A stretch of DNA of 64,000 nucleotides from Ariolimax columbianus (GCA_036924085.1 JAVGWX010000007.1:30481953-30545952), one strand, 5' to 3'. Shown: positions 22,311 through 33,232, counted from the stretch's first letter. Notes: generated by a model not told the origin, from the letters alone. Made by a program: numbers and translations.

Positions 22311-22465
22311 CCTAGTGACCCCACTCACGACACCCTTTGCTCCGTTGTATCACCACCCTTCTGTCCTAGTGACCCCACTCACGACACCCTCTGCTCAGTT
22401 GTATCACCAACCTTCTGTCCTAGTGACCCCACTCACGACACCCTCTGCTCAGTTGTATCACCACC
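22304..22465. repeat. 54-bp tandem repeat, 3 copies
   Basis: CTTCTGTCCTAGTGACCCCA followed by CTCACGACACCCTCTGCTCA recurs at starts 22304, 22358 and 22412, exactly 54 bp apart. It lies immediately upstream, on the minus strand, of the RNase H fragment. The plus-strand frame across it is a repeat artefact. Confidence 0.95.
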
Positions 22466-22499
22466 ATGTCAAAGGGGGGTGAGGGGGGGGGAGGGCAGC

Positions 22500-23280
22500 T
22501 CTCGTTCGGCTATTTCAGATAAAGGCACGAAGAAGAAAAACACTCTAGTACTTACAACAGGAACATACCCCAATAACTTCCATACAAAAGCAGAGACACT
22601 GAAGGATGCTGCTGAGTTTGCAATCCAAGAAGAAGTTGTCCACCAAGAAAATATAGTATTCCTGACCGATACCTCGTCAGTATTAGCACCGCTAAAACAA
22701 CACAAAGATCAAGATCTATGTATGTAATCCCTGACACAGCTCACAGTAGAACTTCCTATGTTGGTCATACAATGGATTCCCGCCCATTGCAGAATCGAAG
22801 CCACTGAAGCCGCAGACAAACTAGCAAAGTGTGAAGAAGCATCCTCACGAACAGGCCCGGGTATCACGTATAAAATGAGGCCAAGACCATAGTTAAAACC
22901 AACTTCAGGGTAAAATGGGATTATCAACACCCCACTAATGGGATTATCAACACCCCACTTCCGCAAAGAAAACTACTATGATTTAACTAGAGACGAGCAA
23001 GTCATCTTCTTCAGACTGAGACCTGGACATAATAAACTCAAGTGTCATCTTTACAATAAAATTATAATTGGAACAGATGACAATTGTCCATGTGGGGAGC
23101 ATACCATGATCGTGGGACACATCCTACAAAGCTGCATTCTCACGCAGGAAAAGAGACAACAATACTGGTTTCGCGATACAAATATGAGAAAAAAGCTGCA
23201 TGGAGGTGAAAAACAACCTTACAACCAATAGTGCTGCTTTACAAGAGAAACTTTGATCTGAGGATGAACGAAAAAGAAGA
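22500..23280 (+). mobile_element. LINE family E relative, RNase H and zinc-knuckle tail
   Basis: Frame 1 holds FHTKAETLKDAAEFAIQEEV and IVFLTDTSSVLAPLKQHKDQ, RNase H motifs with TDT in place of TDS. After a frame change comes IQWIPAHCRIEATEAADKLA with the last catalytic Asp. A later frame (22938-23231) reads YYDLTRDEQVIFFRLRPGHN, KLKCHLYNKI, then a CxCG....H...C knuckle (CPCGEHTMIVGHILQSC). It ends with GAACGAAAAAGAAGAAGAAA, an AAG tail as in family E. A 21-22-bp segment (GGGATTATCAACACCCCACT) is duplicated in tandem at 22917-22960. Decayed. Confidence 0.9.
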
Positions 23281-23981
23281 AGAAATCATATCACCATAGT
23301 CAAAAACATGGCCATCTTTAGTATTTATAGATGGCCATAGTCAAAGACCAGTGTCAAAACCAGTCCTCATCAGTTCATGATGACAAAACAATACCGTATT
23401 TATAAAACTGAAATAAATATAATTTACACATTCTCTATGAAATTGGCAGAGATAAACGCTCGACGCCGTTTTGTATTATGAATTTCTAGTGTAACATTCA
23501 TCGGTCTGCGTCTTTCTCTTCCTCGTGTGTTGCAACCAGATCTTCCATTGTTATAGTTCCCCCCTTGAAATTAATTGATCGTGTTCCATTCTCGTTAGGT
23601 GGTTGAAACTTTATTTTCTGCCTTTACATTATGTTCCGAATACAGTTCCCACGTAGTTTCTGATGCCATCTTCACTCATTCTTATCTTTCTCAGGAGAGA
23701 TTACTACATTTTCCCAGACTAATCCCCTCGCATTGTGTAATTTATCTTCTCGAGGCCAGAAAAATGGAGCACTTTATATGGCACTAGACAACAACTGAAA
23801 GACACGTCAGATACCATTACATGGATTTGGGCCGAAGGGCCAGAGCCCGGATGCTGCTCGATCCGCAATAACATTAACTCTCGTTAGTTGTATTAGCTAA
23901 ATAATATTGTTACAAAATGTACAATGGCTACAATTTTGTTTTCTTTTGTTGTTTTCGTATCACGAAAAAATACCCCATTCG
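23281..23981. other. No recognised feature
   Basis: A direct repeat of AGATGGCCATAGTCAAA-like text near 23300-23340 is the only structure noticed. No supported ORF. Confidence 0.4.
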
Positions 23982-23982
23982 T

Positions 23983-23983
<1 letters not shown>

Positions 23984-24046
<63 letters not shown>
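23984..24046. repeat. TC dinucleotide microsatellite
   Basis: Perfect (TC)n of about 60 bp immediately before the 23-bp satellite, whose units also contain TCTCTCC. Confidence 0.97.
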
Positions 24047-24049
<3 letters not shown>

Positions 24050-24107
24050 GTAAACTAGAGAAATCGTTGTGACCTAACCTGTCAGTGCATTTTGATATGC
24101 GTGTGTC

Positions 24108-25018
24108 CACTTCTGTCTCTCAATCTCCACTGCTTCTGTCTCTCCATCTGCAATGTTTCTGTCTCTCCATCCCCATTGTTTCTGTCTCTCCATCCCCAAT
24201 GTTTCTGTCTCTCCATCCCCAACGTCTATGCCTCTCCATCCCCAAAGTCTATGCCACTCCATCCCCAATGTTTCTGTCTCTCCATCCCCAAAGTCTATGC
24301 CTCTCCATCCCCAAAGTCTATGCCTCTCCATCCCCAAAGTCTATGCCTCTCCATCCCCAAAGTCTATGCCTCTCCATCCTCAAAGTCTATGCCTCTCCAT
24401 CCTCAATGTTTCTGTCTCTCCATCCCCAATATTTCTGTCTCTCCATCCCCAATGTTTCTGTCTCTCCATCCCCAAAGTCTATGCCTCTCCATCCCCAAAG
24501 TCTATGCCACTCCATCCCCAATGTTTCTGTCTCTCCATCCCCAAAGTCTATGCCTCTCCATCCCCAAAGTCTATGCCTCTCCATCCCCAAAGTCTATGCC
24601 TCTCCAACCTCAATGTTTCTGTCTCTCCATCCCCAATATTTCTGTCTCTCCATCCCCAATGTTTCTGTCTCTCCATCCCCAAAGTCTATGCCTCTCCATC
24701 CCCAAAGTCTATGCCTCTCCAACCTGAATGTTTCTGTCTCTCCATCCTCAATGTTTCTGTCTCTCCATCCCCAATGTTTCTGTCTCTCCATCCCCAAAGT
24801 CTATGCCTCTCCATCCCCAAAGTCTATGCCTCTCCAACCTCAATGTTTCTGTCTCTCCATCCTCAATGTTTCTGTCTCTTCATCCCCAATATTTCTGTCT
24901 CTCCATCCTCAATGTTTCTGTCTCTTCATCCCCAATATTTCTGTCTCTCCATCCTCAATGTTTCTGTCTCTCCATCCCCAATATTTCTGTCTCTCCATCC
25001 CCAATGTTTCTGTCTCTA
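24108..25018. repeat. 23-bp satellite, about 39 copies, two unit types
   Basis: Unit type a: TTTCTGTCTCTCCATCCCCA ATG. Type b: TCTATGCCTCTCCATCCCCA AAG. Types alternate in runs of one to five with further CCATCCTC and CCAACC subtypes, and blocks such as b-b-b-a-a-a recur, a higher-order pattern. The 23-bp unit has no stop in any phase, so three overlapping plus-strand frames (up to 319 codons) run through the array with a 23-residue period. These are artefacts. Confidence 0.97.
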
Positions 25019-25155
25019 ATAACATGTTAATGTCCCCATCGTGAATGTTTTCTCCACTTCTTAAAATGTCCTCTTTTTCTTATCTCTTGTATTATTCTTG
25101 AGCGTAGTGTCCTGCAGCAGATATGGTCTTGTCACATGCTCGTACAGGTAACGTG

Positions 25156-25905
25156 TACAATATACGAGAAACGTTCAAATCAAACCGGGACTGTTTGTTC
25201 TAGTTTTACCTGAATGCGCTATAGCATGCTGGAACTACTATCATTAGGCACGTGTGTTCTATTACTGCTTGGTGGTTTTCCTGCCATAGGCCAGTCTTGT
25301 GACAGATAAATACCAATGGAGGACACGACTGTTAGTGTTTGCATGGAACAGCATGTTTTGATGAAGTTTATTGTGAAAGAAGGCGAGAAGCCTGCGGACT
25401 TTTTCTACTCCGTGGGTGCCACTTTTAACAGTGAGGACAGTACATTCGAATTTTGATTGATGTGCATAACCGTCTGCTGAAAAAAATCCTGGTTTAATTA
25501 CAGAAAGCGTCCTGCGCCTGCAAGATAACGCTCGACCTTATATGGCTCACCGCACTATGTACCATTTACAGAAACTCAGCTGGGGGGTATTGCCACACCC
25601 ACCTTACAGCCCAAACATTGCTCCAAGCGTTTTCCACCTGTTCGGACCTCTACACGAATTCTTGGGAGGTGAGCATTTCATCACTGATGACGAAATGACA
25701 TAGGCTGTGGTGGATTGGTTCATTCATACTGACAAATATTTATAAGTTTAAACTTGTCAGGAATAACTTAAACGCTGGGATAAATGCATCAACGTTGCAG
25801 GAGATTATATTGAAAAATAAGTAGCATTTTGACTGCTTAATACATTTATTTTTTGCTTTCCTTACAACAAAAATCTCGATTTGACTTGTACGCCCCTCGT
25901 ATTTC
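25156..25905 (+). mobile_element. Mariner-like element 2, both inverted repeats, internally deleted
   Basis: Left end TACGAGAAACGTTCAAATCA and right end, read inward, TACGAGGGGCGTACAAGTCA form an inverted repeat, each beside TA. Transposase remains: MKFIVKEGEKPAD at the N-terminus, then after a deletion the C-terminal block with PARQRSTLYGSPHYVP and blocks aligning with mariner 1 (PYSPDLAPSDFH region decayed). The upstream non-coding text (TGGAACTACTATCATTAGGC, CACGTGTGTTCTATTACTGC) is shared with mariner 1. About 750 bp against roughly 1.3 kb for an intact mariner. Non-autonomous. Confidence 0.9.
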
Positions 25906-25984
25906 AAAACATATTTGGAATGTAATAAGTAGGTTATTGTAGACAGTAAGCTATAGATCAAGATCACAAATAGGACCAATAACA

Positions 25985-26775
25985 AATATAACCAAGTAAG
26001 CTATAGGGCAAAGTAACCTACATGATAACTAACATGCTGTATGTATCAAATTATATGTATGATCAAACATGATATAGGAGAAAGTAGCAAACAAGACAAT
26101 GTCAGAGATATGTCAAGGTAAACTAAAGGACAGAATAACGTAAAGAACAAATTATCTATAAGATCAAACATGTTACTGTATTATGTAAGGCATTCGACAG
26201 AGTAACTCCTATGACCAAATAACCCGAACGACCAAATAACGCATAGGACCAGGCAACGTAAAGGGCCCAGTTTCCCATAAGGTCAAGTAACCAATGGGCA
26301 AAGTAACCCTTAGGACCAAGTACCAAATAAAACCAAGTAACCCATATGACCAAGTTACCTATAGGACCAAGTAAAATGTAAGACCAAGTAGCCTATAGCA
26401 CAACGTAGCCTATATCACCAAGTTACCTATAGCACCAATTAGCCTATTGCATAATTAACTTATAGGACCAAGTAATATGTAAGACCAAGTAGCCTATAGC
26501 ACCAAGTAGCATATATCACCAAGTAGCCTATATCACCAAGTAACCAATAGGACCAAGTAACCTGTAAGACCAAGTAGCCTATAGCACCAAGTAACGAATA
26601 GGACCAAGTAACCCATCGGATCAAGTAACATATACGACCAAGTAGCCTATAAGACCAAGTAACCTATAGGAACAAGTAACCTGTAAGACCAAGTAACTTA
26701 TAGGACCAAGTAACTTATAGGACAAAGTAACTTATAGGACCAAGTAACCTATAGGACCCAGTAACCTATAGGAGC
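25985..26775. repeat. 17-bp degenerate satellite
   Basis: Unit approximately TAGGACCAAGTAACCTA, repeated over 800 bp with much variation. The right-hand part from 26300 is the most regular and the left part is eroded. No reading frame of interest. Confidence 0.93.
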
Positions 26776-27111
26776 ACAACTGCCTGGAAGATCATGGTCC
26801 ACTTTCATCAGACCGCTCAAGATGTGAGGAAATCAACAACAAACTGACACTTTTCAGGGCATGAAGGTGCAGTTGGCATGTTCTTCCCTTCGTAGGAAAG
26901 TTCCCCGTGATCCACCAAGGGAACTAGAACGTTGATCTAAGTTAATAATGTACTACATTCGTTGCACCTACAGTAGAAAATACAGCTAGGCTTAGGTAGT
27001 GAAAGTTCATGTGAATAGTTCGCACCTTATTGAAAATGTCATTACTGAAGTGAATAGTCACCGGGATTGTAGGTGTGCTGATAGTTTCAGCTCTATGGCC
27101 TATCGAAAAGT
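26776..27111. other. No recognised gene; short R4-like piece near 26790
   Basis: About 26790-26840 (AAGATCATGGTCCACTTTCA, CGCTCAAGATGTGAGGAAA) resembles part of R4 read on minus. The rest is unassigned. Confidence 0.4.
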
Positions 27112-27815
27112 GTCTGATTTGGAATTGGATATACAAGATTTGGAATGATTTGGAATTGGATATACAAGATTTGGAATGATTTGGAATTGGATATAAAAGA
27201 TTTGGAATTGATATACACGATTTGGAATTGATATACACGATTTGGAATGATTTGGAATTGGATATACAAGATTTGGAATGATTTGGAATTGGATATACAC
27301 GATTTGGAATTGAACATACAAGATTTGGAATGATTTGGAATTGGATATACAAGAATTGGAATGATTTGGAATTGGATATACACGATTTGGAATGTTTTGG
27401 AATTGGGTATACACGATTTGGAATTGGATATACAAGATCTGAAATGATCTGGAATTGGATATACAATATTTGAAATGATTTGGAATTGGATATACAAGAT
27501 TTGAAATGATTTGGAATTAGATATACATCTTTTGAAATGATTTGGATATACAAGATTTGGAATTGGATATACAAGATTTGAAATGATTTGGAATTGGGTA
27601 TACGCGATTTGAAATGATTTGGAATTGGGTATACACGATTTGGAATGATTTGGAATTGGGTATACAAGATTTGAAATGATTTTCAATTGGATATACAAGA
27701 TTTGAAATAATTTTGAATTGGATATACACGATTTGAAATAATTTGGAATTGGATATACAAGATTTGGAATTGGATATACAAGATTTGGAATGATTTGGAA
27801 TTGGATATACAAGAT
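27112..27815. repeat. 31-bp satellite, about 22 copies
   Basis: Unit GATTTGGAATTGGATATACA AGATTTGGAAT, itself made of related halves sharing GATTTGGAAT. Variants have AAATGATTTGG and shortened units. Minus-strand frames of up to 241 codons with a 31-residue period (three units) are artefacts of a stop-free unit. Confidence 0.97.
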
Positions 27816-27827
27816 TTAGCCATAATT

Positions 27828-28170
27828 GGGATCAAGATGCTGAGCAGTGCATGAGCTGCAGTAGTCAGAGACTCATTGCTGATTGCTAGCATCAGGGCCG
27901 GCTACCTAGAACTAGCAAGACCCTTATACATGTGGTGATGCTGGATAACAGGCTGCAACTGATCAGACTGGTTAAGGAGAAGGGATCGAAGAGGGAGGGC
28001 TAATCTGTACTAAAAAATGGCGGCTGTAGTCGGATGTGTTGAACCAAAAGGTGCAAATATCGCAGTCAAGCTGTAAACAACAATACAGCGCATTCAGTTC
28101 TCCAGACACCATGCTACAACTTGCAAATCCCTTTTCAGGGCTTGGTAGCGGAGGATTGAGAACGAACGGA
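27828..28170 (+). repeat. Dispersed repeat R1, copy 3
   Basis: Aligns with copy 2 at 15545-15935 through GGGATCAAGATGCTGAGCAG, GACCCTTATACATG, GATGCTGGATAACAGGCTGC, GTAGTCGGATGTGTTGAACC, GCAGTCAAGCTGTAA and GAGAACGAACGGAG. The AAG tract at 28171 starts directly after it and looks like its 3' tail. Confidence 0.85.
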
Positions 28171-28258
28171 GAAGTAAAAGAAGAAGAAGAAGAAGAAGAA
28201 GAAAAAGAAAAAGAAAAAGAAAAAGAAGAAGAAGAAGAAGAAGAAGAAGAAGAAGAAA
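28171..28258. repeat. AAG trinucleotide tail of R1
   Basis: (GAA)n with GAAAAA variants, purine-only on the plus strand. Its position immediately after R1 suggests a retroposon-type tail. Confidence 0.93.
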
Positions 28259-29320
28259 CAATAACTAACAAGCGAAGTGAATAAACAGCGTTTAAAAATC
28301 AACTTACTACTATTATCAGCCATGCGCTGGATTGTGCAACCTACAGCGAAAGAGATCACTGGGAAGAACATGGCAGATAAAGTATTCTTAGGGCGAGCTC
28401 AAGAATACAAACCAAACTGGGAATCGATAGCGAGCATCAAAAACAGGCCTATCATCCAATGGGCACCACGTGCCCTAAATCAAATTATTGTGTTCCTGGT
28501 TGTAAAACTACGCTTATATTTATTTGCGTGCTGGTGTGTGTTACAATGTGCCACTGCGTAGGATGTGTCTTTAACAAGGAAATGTAGAAACCCACATGCT
28601 ATGAGTCACGCACCAGTTGTATTGTGCCAATCCCTTCAGTACACACAACAAATGTGTTTCTCAACCCTTTCTTGTTGATGACCCCCTGCGAGATCATTAA
28701 AGTCCGTAGCGACCACTCTTTTTAGGTTATTCATCATCACCGGGGTATGACAAAAGCGCTCGTCTGTGACAATAAAAATGTTTGCTTGACGAGCAAAAGA
28801 TAATCCGTTTTTAATCGTTACTACACACATACTCTCGCACGATTATTAATATTACTGTTCGAAAAGATGAGCTAGTTTATGATGGTGAATCTAAAATAAA
28901 CCTTCACTACCACAAGTTAAACTTACTAAAGCCATAGATAAATGGTACTACAGTGCTACAACTAATACAATGTTTAAGGACACAGACGCAGTGCATTATT
29001 TCTTAAGAAGAAATAGGCTAATACTGTGTAAGTAGTAGAATATATTTTCGTTTAGTAGGCATTTTTATGTAGAAATAAAGATGAATTAGTGCCTAGTTTA
29101 AATTTGATAACATAGATTGCATGAATGTAATCCGACCATGTTGACTGGTGAAATTATTGACTGACTGGTAAGCTACCCTAAAATTTGTCACGGCCTGATT
29201 ATCATTATGTGCCCGACATGTGGTATGGACGAACAATTCCTTCCAGTATAATCGGTTGTAATGGGATGTATGGTTATTCGTGGCACAATACGAGCATACT
29301 AACAAAGAATTACAATTGAA
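28259..29320. other. No recognised gene
   Basis: Frames at 28277-28561 (plus) and 28636-28830 (minus) have no motif I recognise. No repeat match noticed. AT-rich from 28840 on. Confidence 0.35.
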
Positions 29321-29329
29321 TATCATCAG

Positions 29330-29790
29330 AACATGCGTATTCCCGGTGGCAATGTACGTATGTGAGACATGGACATCACACAAATATTTAGAAAGAAGAT
29401 CGGGGCTTTCGAGACAGAATGCTACAGGAGAGTCCTCAAAATACCTTTTGTAAAGAAAATGACAAGCCATCCTGCAAGATCTGAGTGTCGACTCGAAGAG
29501 AACTGGCTTATTAGCCACGCTATGTCTATAAAGCGTGTTTTGTATAGGAAACTGAGGTTGTTGGACACATCAAGGGCATTGACGGACTGGAAAAAGCAGT
29601 TCTGGAGGGCATTGTTCCAGGAAGACGAAGTAGAGGCTGACCAAGACGTAGATGGACACAAGACATCAAGGACAACCTAAACATGAACATGGAGCAAGCA
29701 AGTAGACTGACTGCTGATAGAGATTCATATAGCATGGCTGTGATGAAAGTGACGTTCTGCCAAGGACAAGCTACATGATGATGATGATGG
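29330..29790 (+). mobile_element. LINE family C, RT C-terminus to 3' end
   Basis: Blocks in order, over two frames: FPVAMYVCETWTSHK, KKIGAFETECYRRVLKIPFV, then GHIKGIDGLEKAVLEGIVPG, RRSRGRPRRRWTQDIKDNLN and MNMEQASRLTADRDSYSMAV, ending MKVTFCQGQA. These match the common LINE tail (GHIKRxxGLEKxVLEGxVPGxRxRGRPRRRWTQDI...). The end is followed by (ATG)n, the tail type of this family. The catalytic palm is absent, so it is a 5'-truncated copy with at least one frameshift. Confidence 0.9.
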
Positions 29791-30249
29791 AAAGTAAAAG
29801 TGACACGATAATTCCCCTGACATGACGTCTTGCCGTTCCTGACTTTAATAGTTTCAGGTGTCATTTGACAACTGGGTAGACTTGTTCGGCTTCCCCAGGA
29901 AATATTTATCCTAAATTGTCTTTTCAGTCGCCCCCTTTGGTGGATCTTAGGTCCAATTCATCTTACCTTTACCTTCCAATATTTTCACTGAACTGATACA
30001 TATCCTCCTAGGTTTTAGAGTTGGACCATCGATGAATTGATAAGATAAAAAGAATGGCATCTAATGTACACTGTAAAGGCCGTTAACTGAGTGTTCTTTA
30101 ATCTTGGCGATAGCGCCCACTTGTGTGCAGTTTTAGCTTTCATATGGACGGTATCAGATTAATGGCATTGTGTAATAAAACATATTCAGGCAACGCAAAG
30201 GTTACACAACACAAGGTAACTATGTCAGAAAACCAGCAAACCAACAACA
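29791..30249. other. No recognised feature
   Basis: No supported ORF or repeat. Confidence 0.4.
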
Positions 30250-30720
30250 GTAAAAATGTGATAACCTGTGTTGTTCTCGTGGCAGCATACGGCTGTGAAA
30301 CATGTACAGTCACTCAAACCTCAAGGAAGAAAATCGAGTTCTTCCAGTGAAGAGATTGTAGAAAGGTTCTCAGAATACTATGAAACGAAGAAAAGGAGAA
30401 TGTAGATATTCCAAAAGAGTTGGACAGATGAAAACTTGTTAATAAATTTCATTATGAACACAAATTGAGAAACGTTGACCACATCAAAAGACACAACGGT
30501 CTTGTGAGAACTGTAATAGAAGATATGGTGTCGGACAAGAGAGGCAGAGACTGACCAAGAAGGTGATGGCACCAAGATGTCAAGGAATACTTGGTCGTAG
30601 CTTTGGGCAGGCTGTAGATTTGGCAAAAATTGCAGATTTTTTCAGGCGTACTGTGATGGGAGCGACGTTCTGTGAACAAGATTCTACATGATGGTGAAAA
30701 CATAAAAAAATATACAGACT
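30250..30720 (+). mobile_element. LINE family C, second C-terminal copy
   Basis: Reads VVLVAAYGCETCTVTQTSRK, then with stops KLVNKFHYEHKLRNVDHIKR, HNGLVRTVIEDMVSDKRGRD, and further decayed sequence. The order equals copy 29330-29790 (YVCETWT, GHIKG, VLEGIVPGRRSRG). At least four stops and frameshifts. Confidence 0.85.
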
Positions 30721-30761
30721 CTGTGGACGATTGTGACATTTTTCTTCTATTTACATTTTTG

Positions 30762-30845
30762 GAGCCGCGTAACGCAGTGGTTAGCGCATTGGCTTCGCAT
30801 CTGAATGGTCCTGGGCTCATTCCCCAGTTGAGGCGGTAATGTACT
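30762..30845 (+). mobile_element. tRNA-like head of SINE family S2, copy 2
   Basis: TAACGCAGTGG at 30770-30780 is an A box with one mismatch. TTAGCGCATTGG and the B-box-like GGCTCATTCCC follow at tRNA spacing. The next bases (AGTTGAGGCGG) match minus-strand copies at 1733 and 44405. It ends at the mariner fragment, which may have truncated it. Confidence 0.8.
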
Positions 30846-31995
30846 ATTTGTCGACGTAGTCACCTGCCACTGCAATACATGTGCCCCATCTAGCTATGAG
30901 CTTCTGTATTCCGAATTATGTTGGATGGTCCCTGGGCCACTGGAGAACCTTCTGACGCACTTCGTCATCGGTCTGAAAATTGTGTCCTCCGAGAGAAAAA
31001 AAAGGTGAAAATCACTCGGAGCCAAATCGGGACTGTAATGCGGATGGGGAAATACCTCCAAACGCAATTGGTCAATATGTGCCAGAGTTCTGGCGGCCGT
31101 ATTGGATCTTGCGTTGTCGTGTTGGAGAAGGATACATTTTTGGTCAAAATTCAGTTGTCTCGGCACTTATTGATGGGAAACTTTATGAAAATTGCGGTCC
31201 TCACTGATTAAAATGCCCACATAACATTTGCTTATACCAGTAGCCATCGCGACTTCGCGTACATCAACTCGCCGATAATTCAAAATAACCCTTTCAGCAC
31301 CGTGTATGGCTTCACTCGTTATGACACTGTTCAGTCAACCTTCACTGGGCTCGATGGAGTCACGACCTTCACGGGGCTTATCCTCGATGGAGTCACGACC
31401 TTCACGAGGCTTATCCTTGATGGAGTCACGACCTTCACGAGGCTTATCCTCGATCGAGTCACGATCTTCACTGAGCTCATCATCCATGGAGTCACGACCT
31501 TCACGAGGCTTATCCTTGATGGAGTCACGACCTTCACGAGGCTTATCCTCGATGGAGTCACGACCTTCACGGGGCTCATCTCCATGGAGTGACGACCTTC
31601 ACGGGGCTCATCTCCATTGAGTCACGACCTTCACGGGGCTCATCCTCGATGGAGTCACGACCTTCACAAAAGACTCTACACCATTCAAACACTAATAAAC
31701 GTTCTACAGTCTGTTCTTCCAACACAGTGGACGATGAATTTCAGCGAGCCTTGAACATCCTTTCATTAGAAATTTCATCACAACACGCTATTCCTGCACT
31801 GGAGTTAACTGGTCCGACACTATTTAAAAACATAAATAAAGCGGCAGAAAAACAGCAACTTGTTCATTCCACCACCTGGTGACATCAATATATTGTAGAT
31901 TTTGGAATAGTTACTATACTTAATACATTTCGTTGAATTTCGTTTTCGGCTTATCCATAAAAATCCAAATATTTACTAGACGCCCCTCGTATAGA
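30846..31995 (-). mobile_element. Mariner-like element 4, C-terminal transposase and one inverted repeat
   Basis: The minus frame 30894-31166 reads KCILLQHDNARSNTAARTLA, HIDQLRLEVFPHPHY and SPDLAPSDFHLF, holding the second (HDN) and third (APSD) catalytic Asp of DD34D transposases. Then, shifted, KLIARWGTCIAVAGDYVDK appears at the C-terminus. Upstream, REVAMATGISK is a possible remnant of a helix-turn-helix. The right end ACGCCCCTCGTATA at about 31980 matches the inverted repeat of mariner copy 2. A 33-bp array interrupts the region upstream of the ORF. The N-terminal domain with the first Asp is lost. Confidence 0.85.
31344..31675. repeat. 33-bp minisatellite, about 10 copies
   Basis: Unit GATGGAGTCACGACCTTCAC GAGGCTTATCCTC, with two 32-bp units near 31560-31620. 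Because most units are 33 bp, frames stay open in several phases on both strands. These frames are artefacts. Confidence 0.95.
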
Positions 31996-32211
31996 GAATT
32001 TTGAACTACTATCCAAACCGTTTTATCGTCTTTTATTGTTTTTGTTTTTTTTTCATTGAAAAAACAAAATATCATGATGTCGTTATCACGTGTATGAAGG
32101 TCACGGGAAGGATTAGTGTGTGAGGCATACATATTTGCCAATGCGGTTTTGCCTGCAGGGTTGTATTTTACCCGCGATCTAAAATTTAAAAATACCCAAT
32201 AAACTTATGGC

Positions 32212-32290
32212 TTACCATGTTTGAGCTCGTAACCTCTTGATTCAGAAGCCCGGCTGTATGCTTGTTGTTATATACACAGTGTGCATTCTT
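32212..32290 (-). repeat. tRNA-like SINE piece S5, copy 1
   Basis: The minus strand reads GCATACAGCCGGGCTTCTGA then AGGTTACGAGCTCAAACATG. The same order (GCATACGGCATGTCTTCTGA, GAGTTCAAACCTGG) is found at 33166-33232, also on minus. The B-box-like GAGTTCAAACC suggests a tRNA-derived head. No tail seen. Confidence 0.5.
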
Positions 32291-32299
32291 TGTATGTCA

Positions 32300-32677
32300 C
32301 TCGCGATTGAGAAAAAAAAAACCAAGTTACTTACAAAGAGTCTAAAAGGTTTATTAGGGCCAGGTACATGGACAAATGGGAAACATATCATTCTGGCTAC
32401 ACAAAAAGATGAGACTTATTACCAGTTGAACAAAGGAGAACAGGTCTGAGGTACCATCTATTCAATAAACTGAAGGTAGGTGGCACTGACGAATGCATAT
32501 GTGGTACTGGGACAATGATCGCTGAACATCTGCTGCAAAACTGCCCAACATACGAGGACCAGAGAAAGCACATGTCACCATTACCAGTGTCTGTTGACAA
32601 GATCTTTGACAGTGTCGTCAGCCTCAGTATTACCGCTGCTTTCTTTGGACAAATTCAAGTCGATATCTGACAGCGTA
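32300..32677 (+). mobile_element. LINE family E, post-RNase H C-terminus and 3' end
   Basis: Across frames: YYQLNKGEQV, RYHLFNKLKVGGTDECICGT, GTMIAEHLLQNCPTYEDQRK (zinc knuckle CxCG...H.L..C), then a 3' UTR ending TCTGACAGCGTACG and the AAG tail. Matching 3' ends are at 33803-34048, 34286-34325, 35114-35361 and 46345-46653. The tail has expanded into the array that follows. A 5'-truncated copy with stops. Confidence 0.9.
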
Positions 32678-33135
32678 CGAAGAAGAAGAAGGAGGAGGAG
32701 GAAGAGAATAAGAAGAAGAGGGAAGAGGAGGAGGAGAAGAAGAAGAAAAAGAAGGAGGAGGAGGAGGAGAAGAAGGAGAAGAAGAAGAAGAAGAAGGAGG
32801 AGGAGGATGAAGAGGAGGAGGAGGAGAAGAAGGAGAAGAAGAAGAAGAAGGAGGAGGAGAAGAAGGAGAAGAAGAAGAAGAAGAAGGAGGAGGAGGAGGA
32901 GGAGAAGAAGAAGAAGAAGAAGAAGAAGAAGAAGAAGAAGAAGAAGGAGGAGGAGGAGGAGAAGAAGGAGAAGAAGAAGGAGGAGGAGGAGGATAAGAAG
33001 GAGAAGAAGAAGAAGGAGGAGAAGAAGGAGAAGAAGGAGAAGAAGAAGAAGAAGGAGGAGGAGGAGAAGAAGGAGAAGAAGAAGAAGAAGGAGGAGGAGG
33101 AGAAGAAGAAAGAGGAGTAGGGGGATGAAGAGAAG
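32678..33135. repeat. 450-bp GAA/GAG purine tract grown from a LINE tail
   Basis: GAAGAAGAA and GAGGAGGAG blocks alternate without any pyrimidine except rare T. It starts at the 3' terminus of the family E LINE (CGTACGAAGAAGAAG). Poly-Arg, poly-Leu, poly-Ser and poly-Phe frames across it are artefacts. Polypurine runs of this kind can adopt triplex DNA. Confidence 0.97.
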
Positions 33136-33165
33136 GAGAAGAAATAATGCAACACAACTCATGCC

Positions 33166-33232
33166 TTACCAGGTTTGAACTCTTACTTTCTTGATCAGAA
33201 GACATGCCGTATGCATGTTTTTTTAGTTATTG
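33166..33232 (-). repeat. tRNA-like SINE piece S5, copy 2
   Basis: See copy 1 at 32212. The two copies flank the LINE E and its purine tract, but they are too different to be a target-site duplication. Confidence 0.5.

Noticed and set aside
24085..25044. 319-codon frame with Ser/Pro/Leu repeats
   Set aside because: Product of the 23-bp satellite; three overlapping frames are open on the same strand.
26942..27812. Two minus-strand frames of about 240 codons (Ile/Pro/Asn-rich)
   Set aside because: Product of the 31-bp satellite.
32581..33205. Poly-Leu, poly-Arg and Ser/Pro-rich frames of about 190 codons
   Set aside because: Translation of the GAA/GAG purine tract after a LINE tail.
32212..33232. 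The two S5 pieces as target-site duplication of LINE E plus tract
   Set aside because: They are about 65-80 bp and diverged from each other; genuine duplications here are 13-15 bp and identical.
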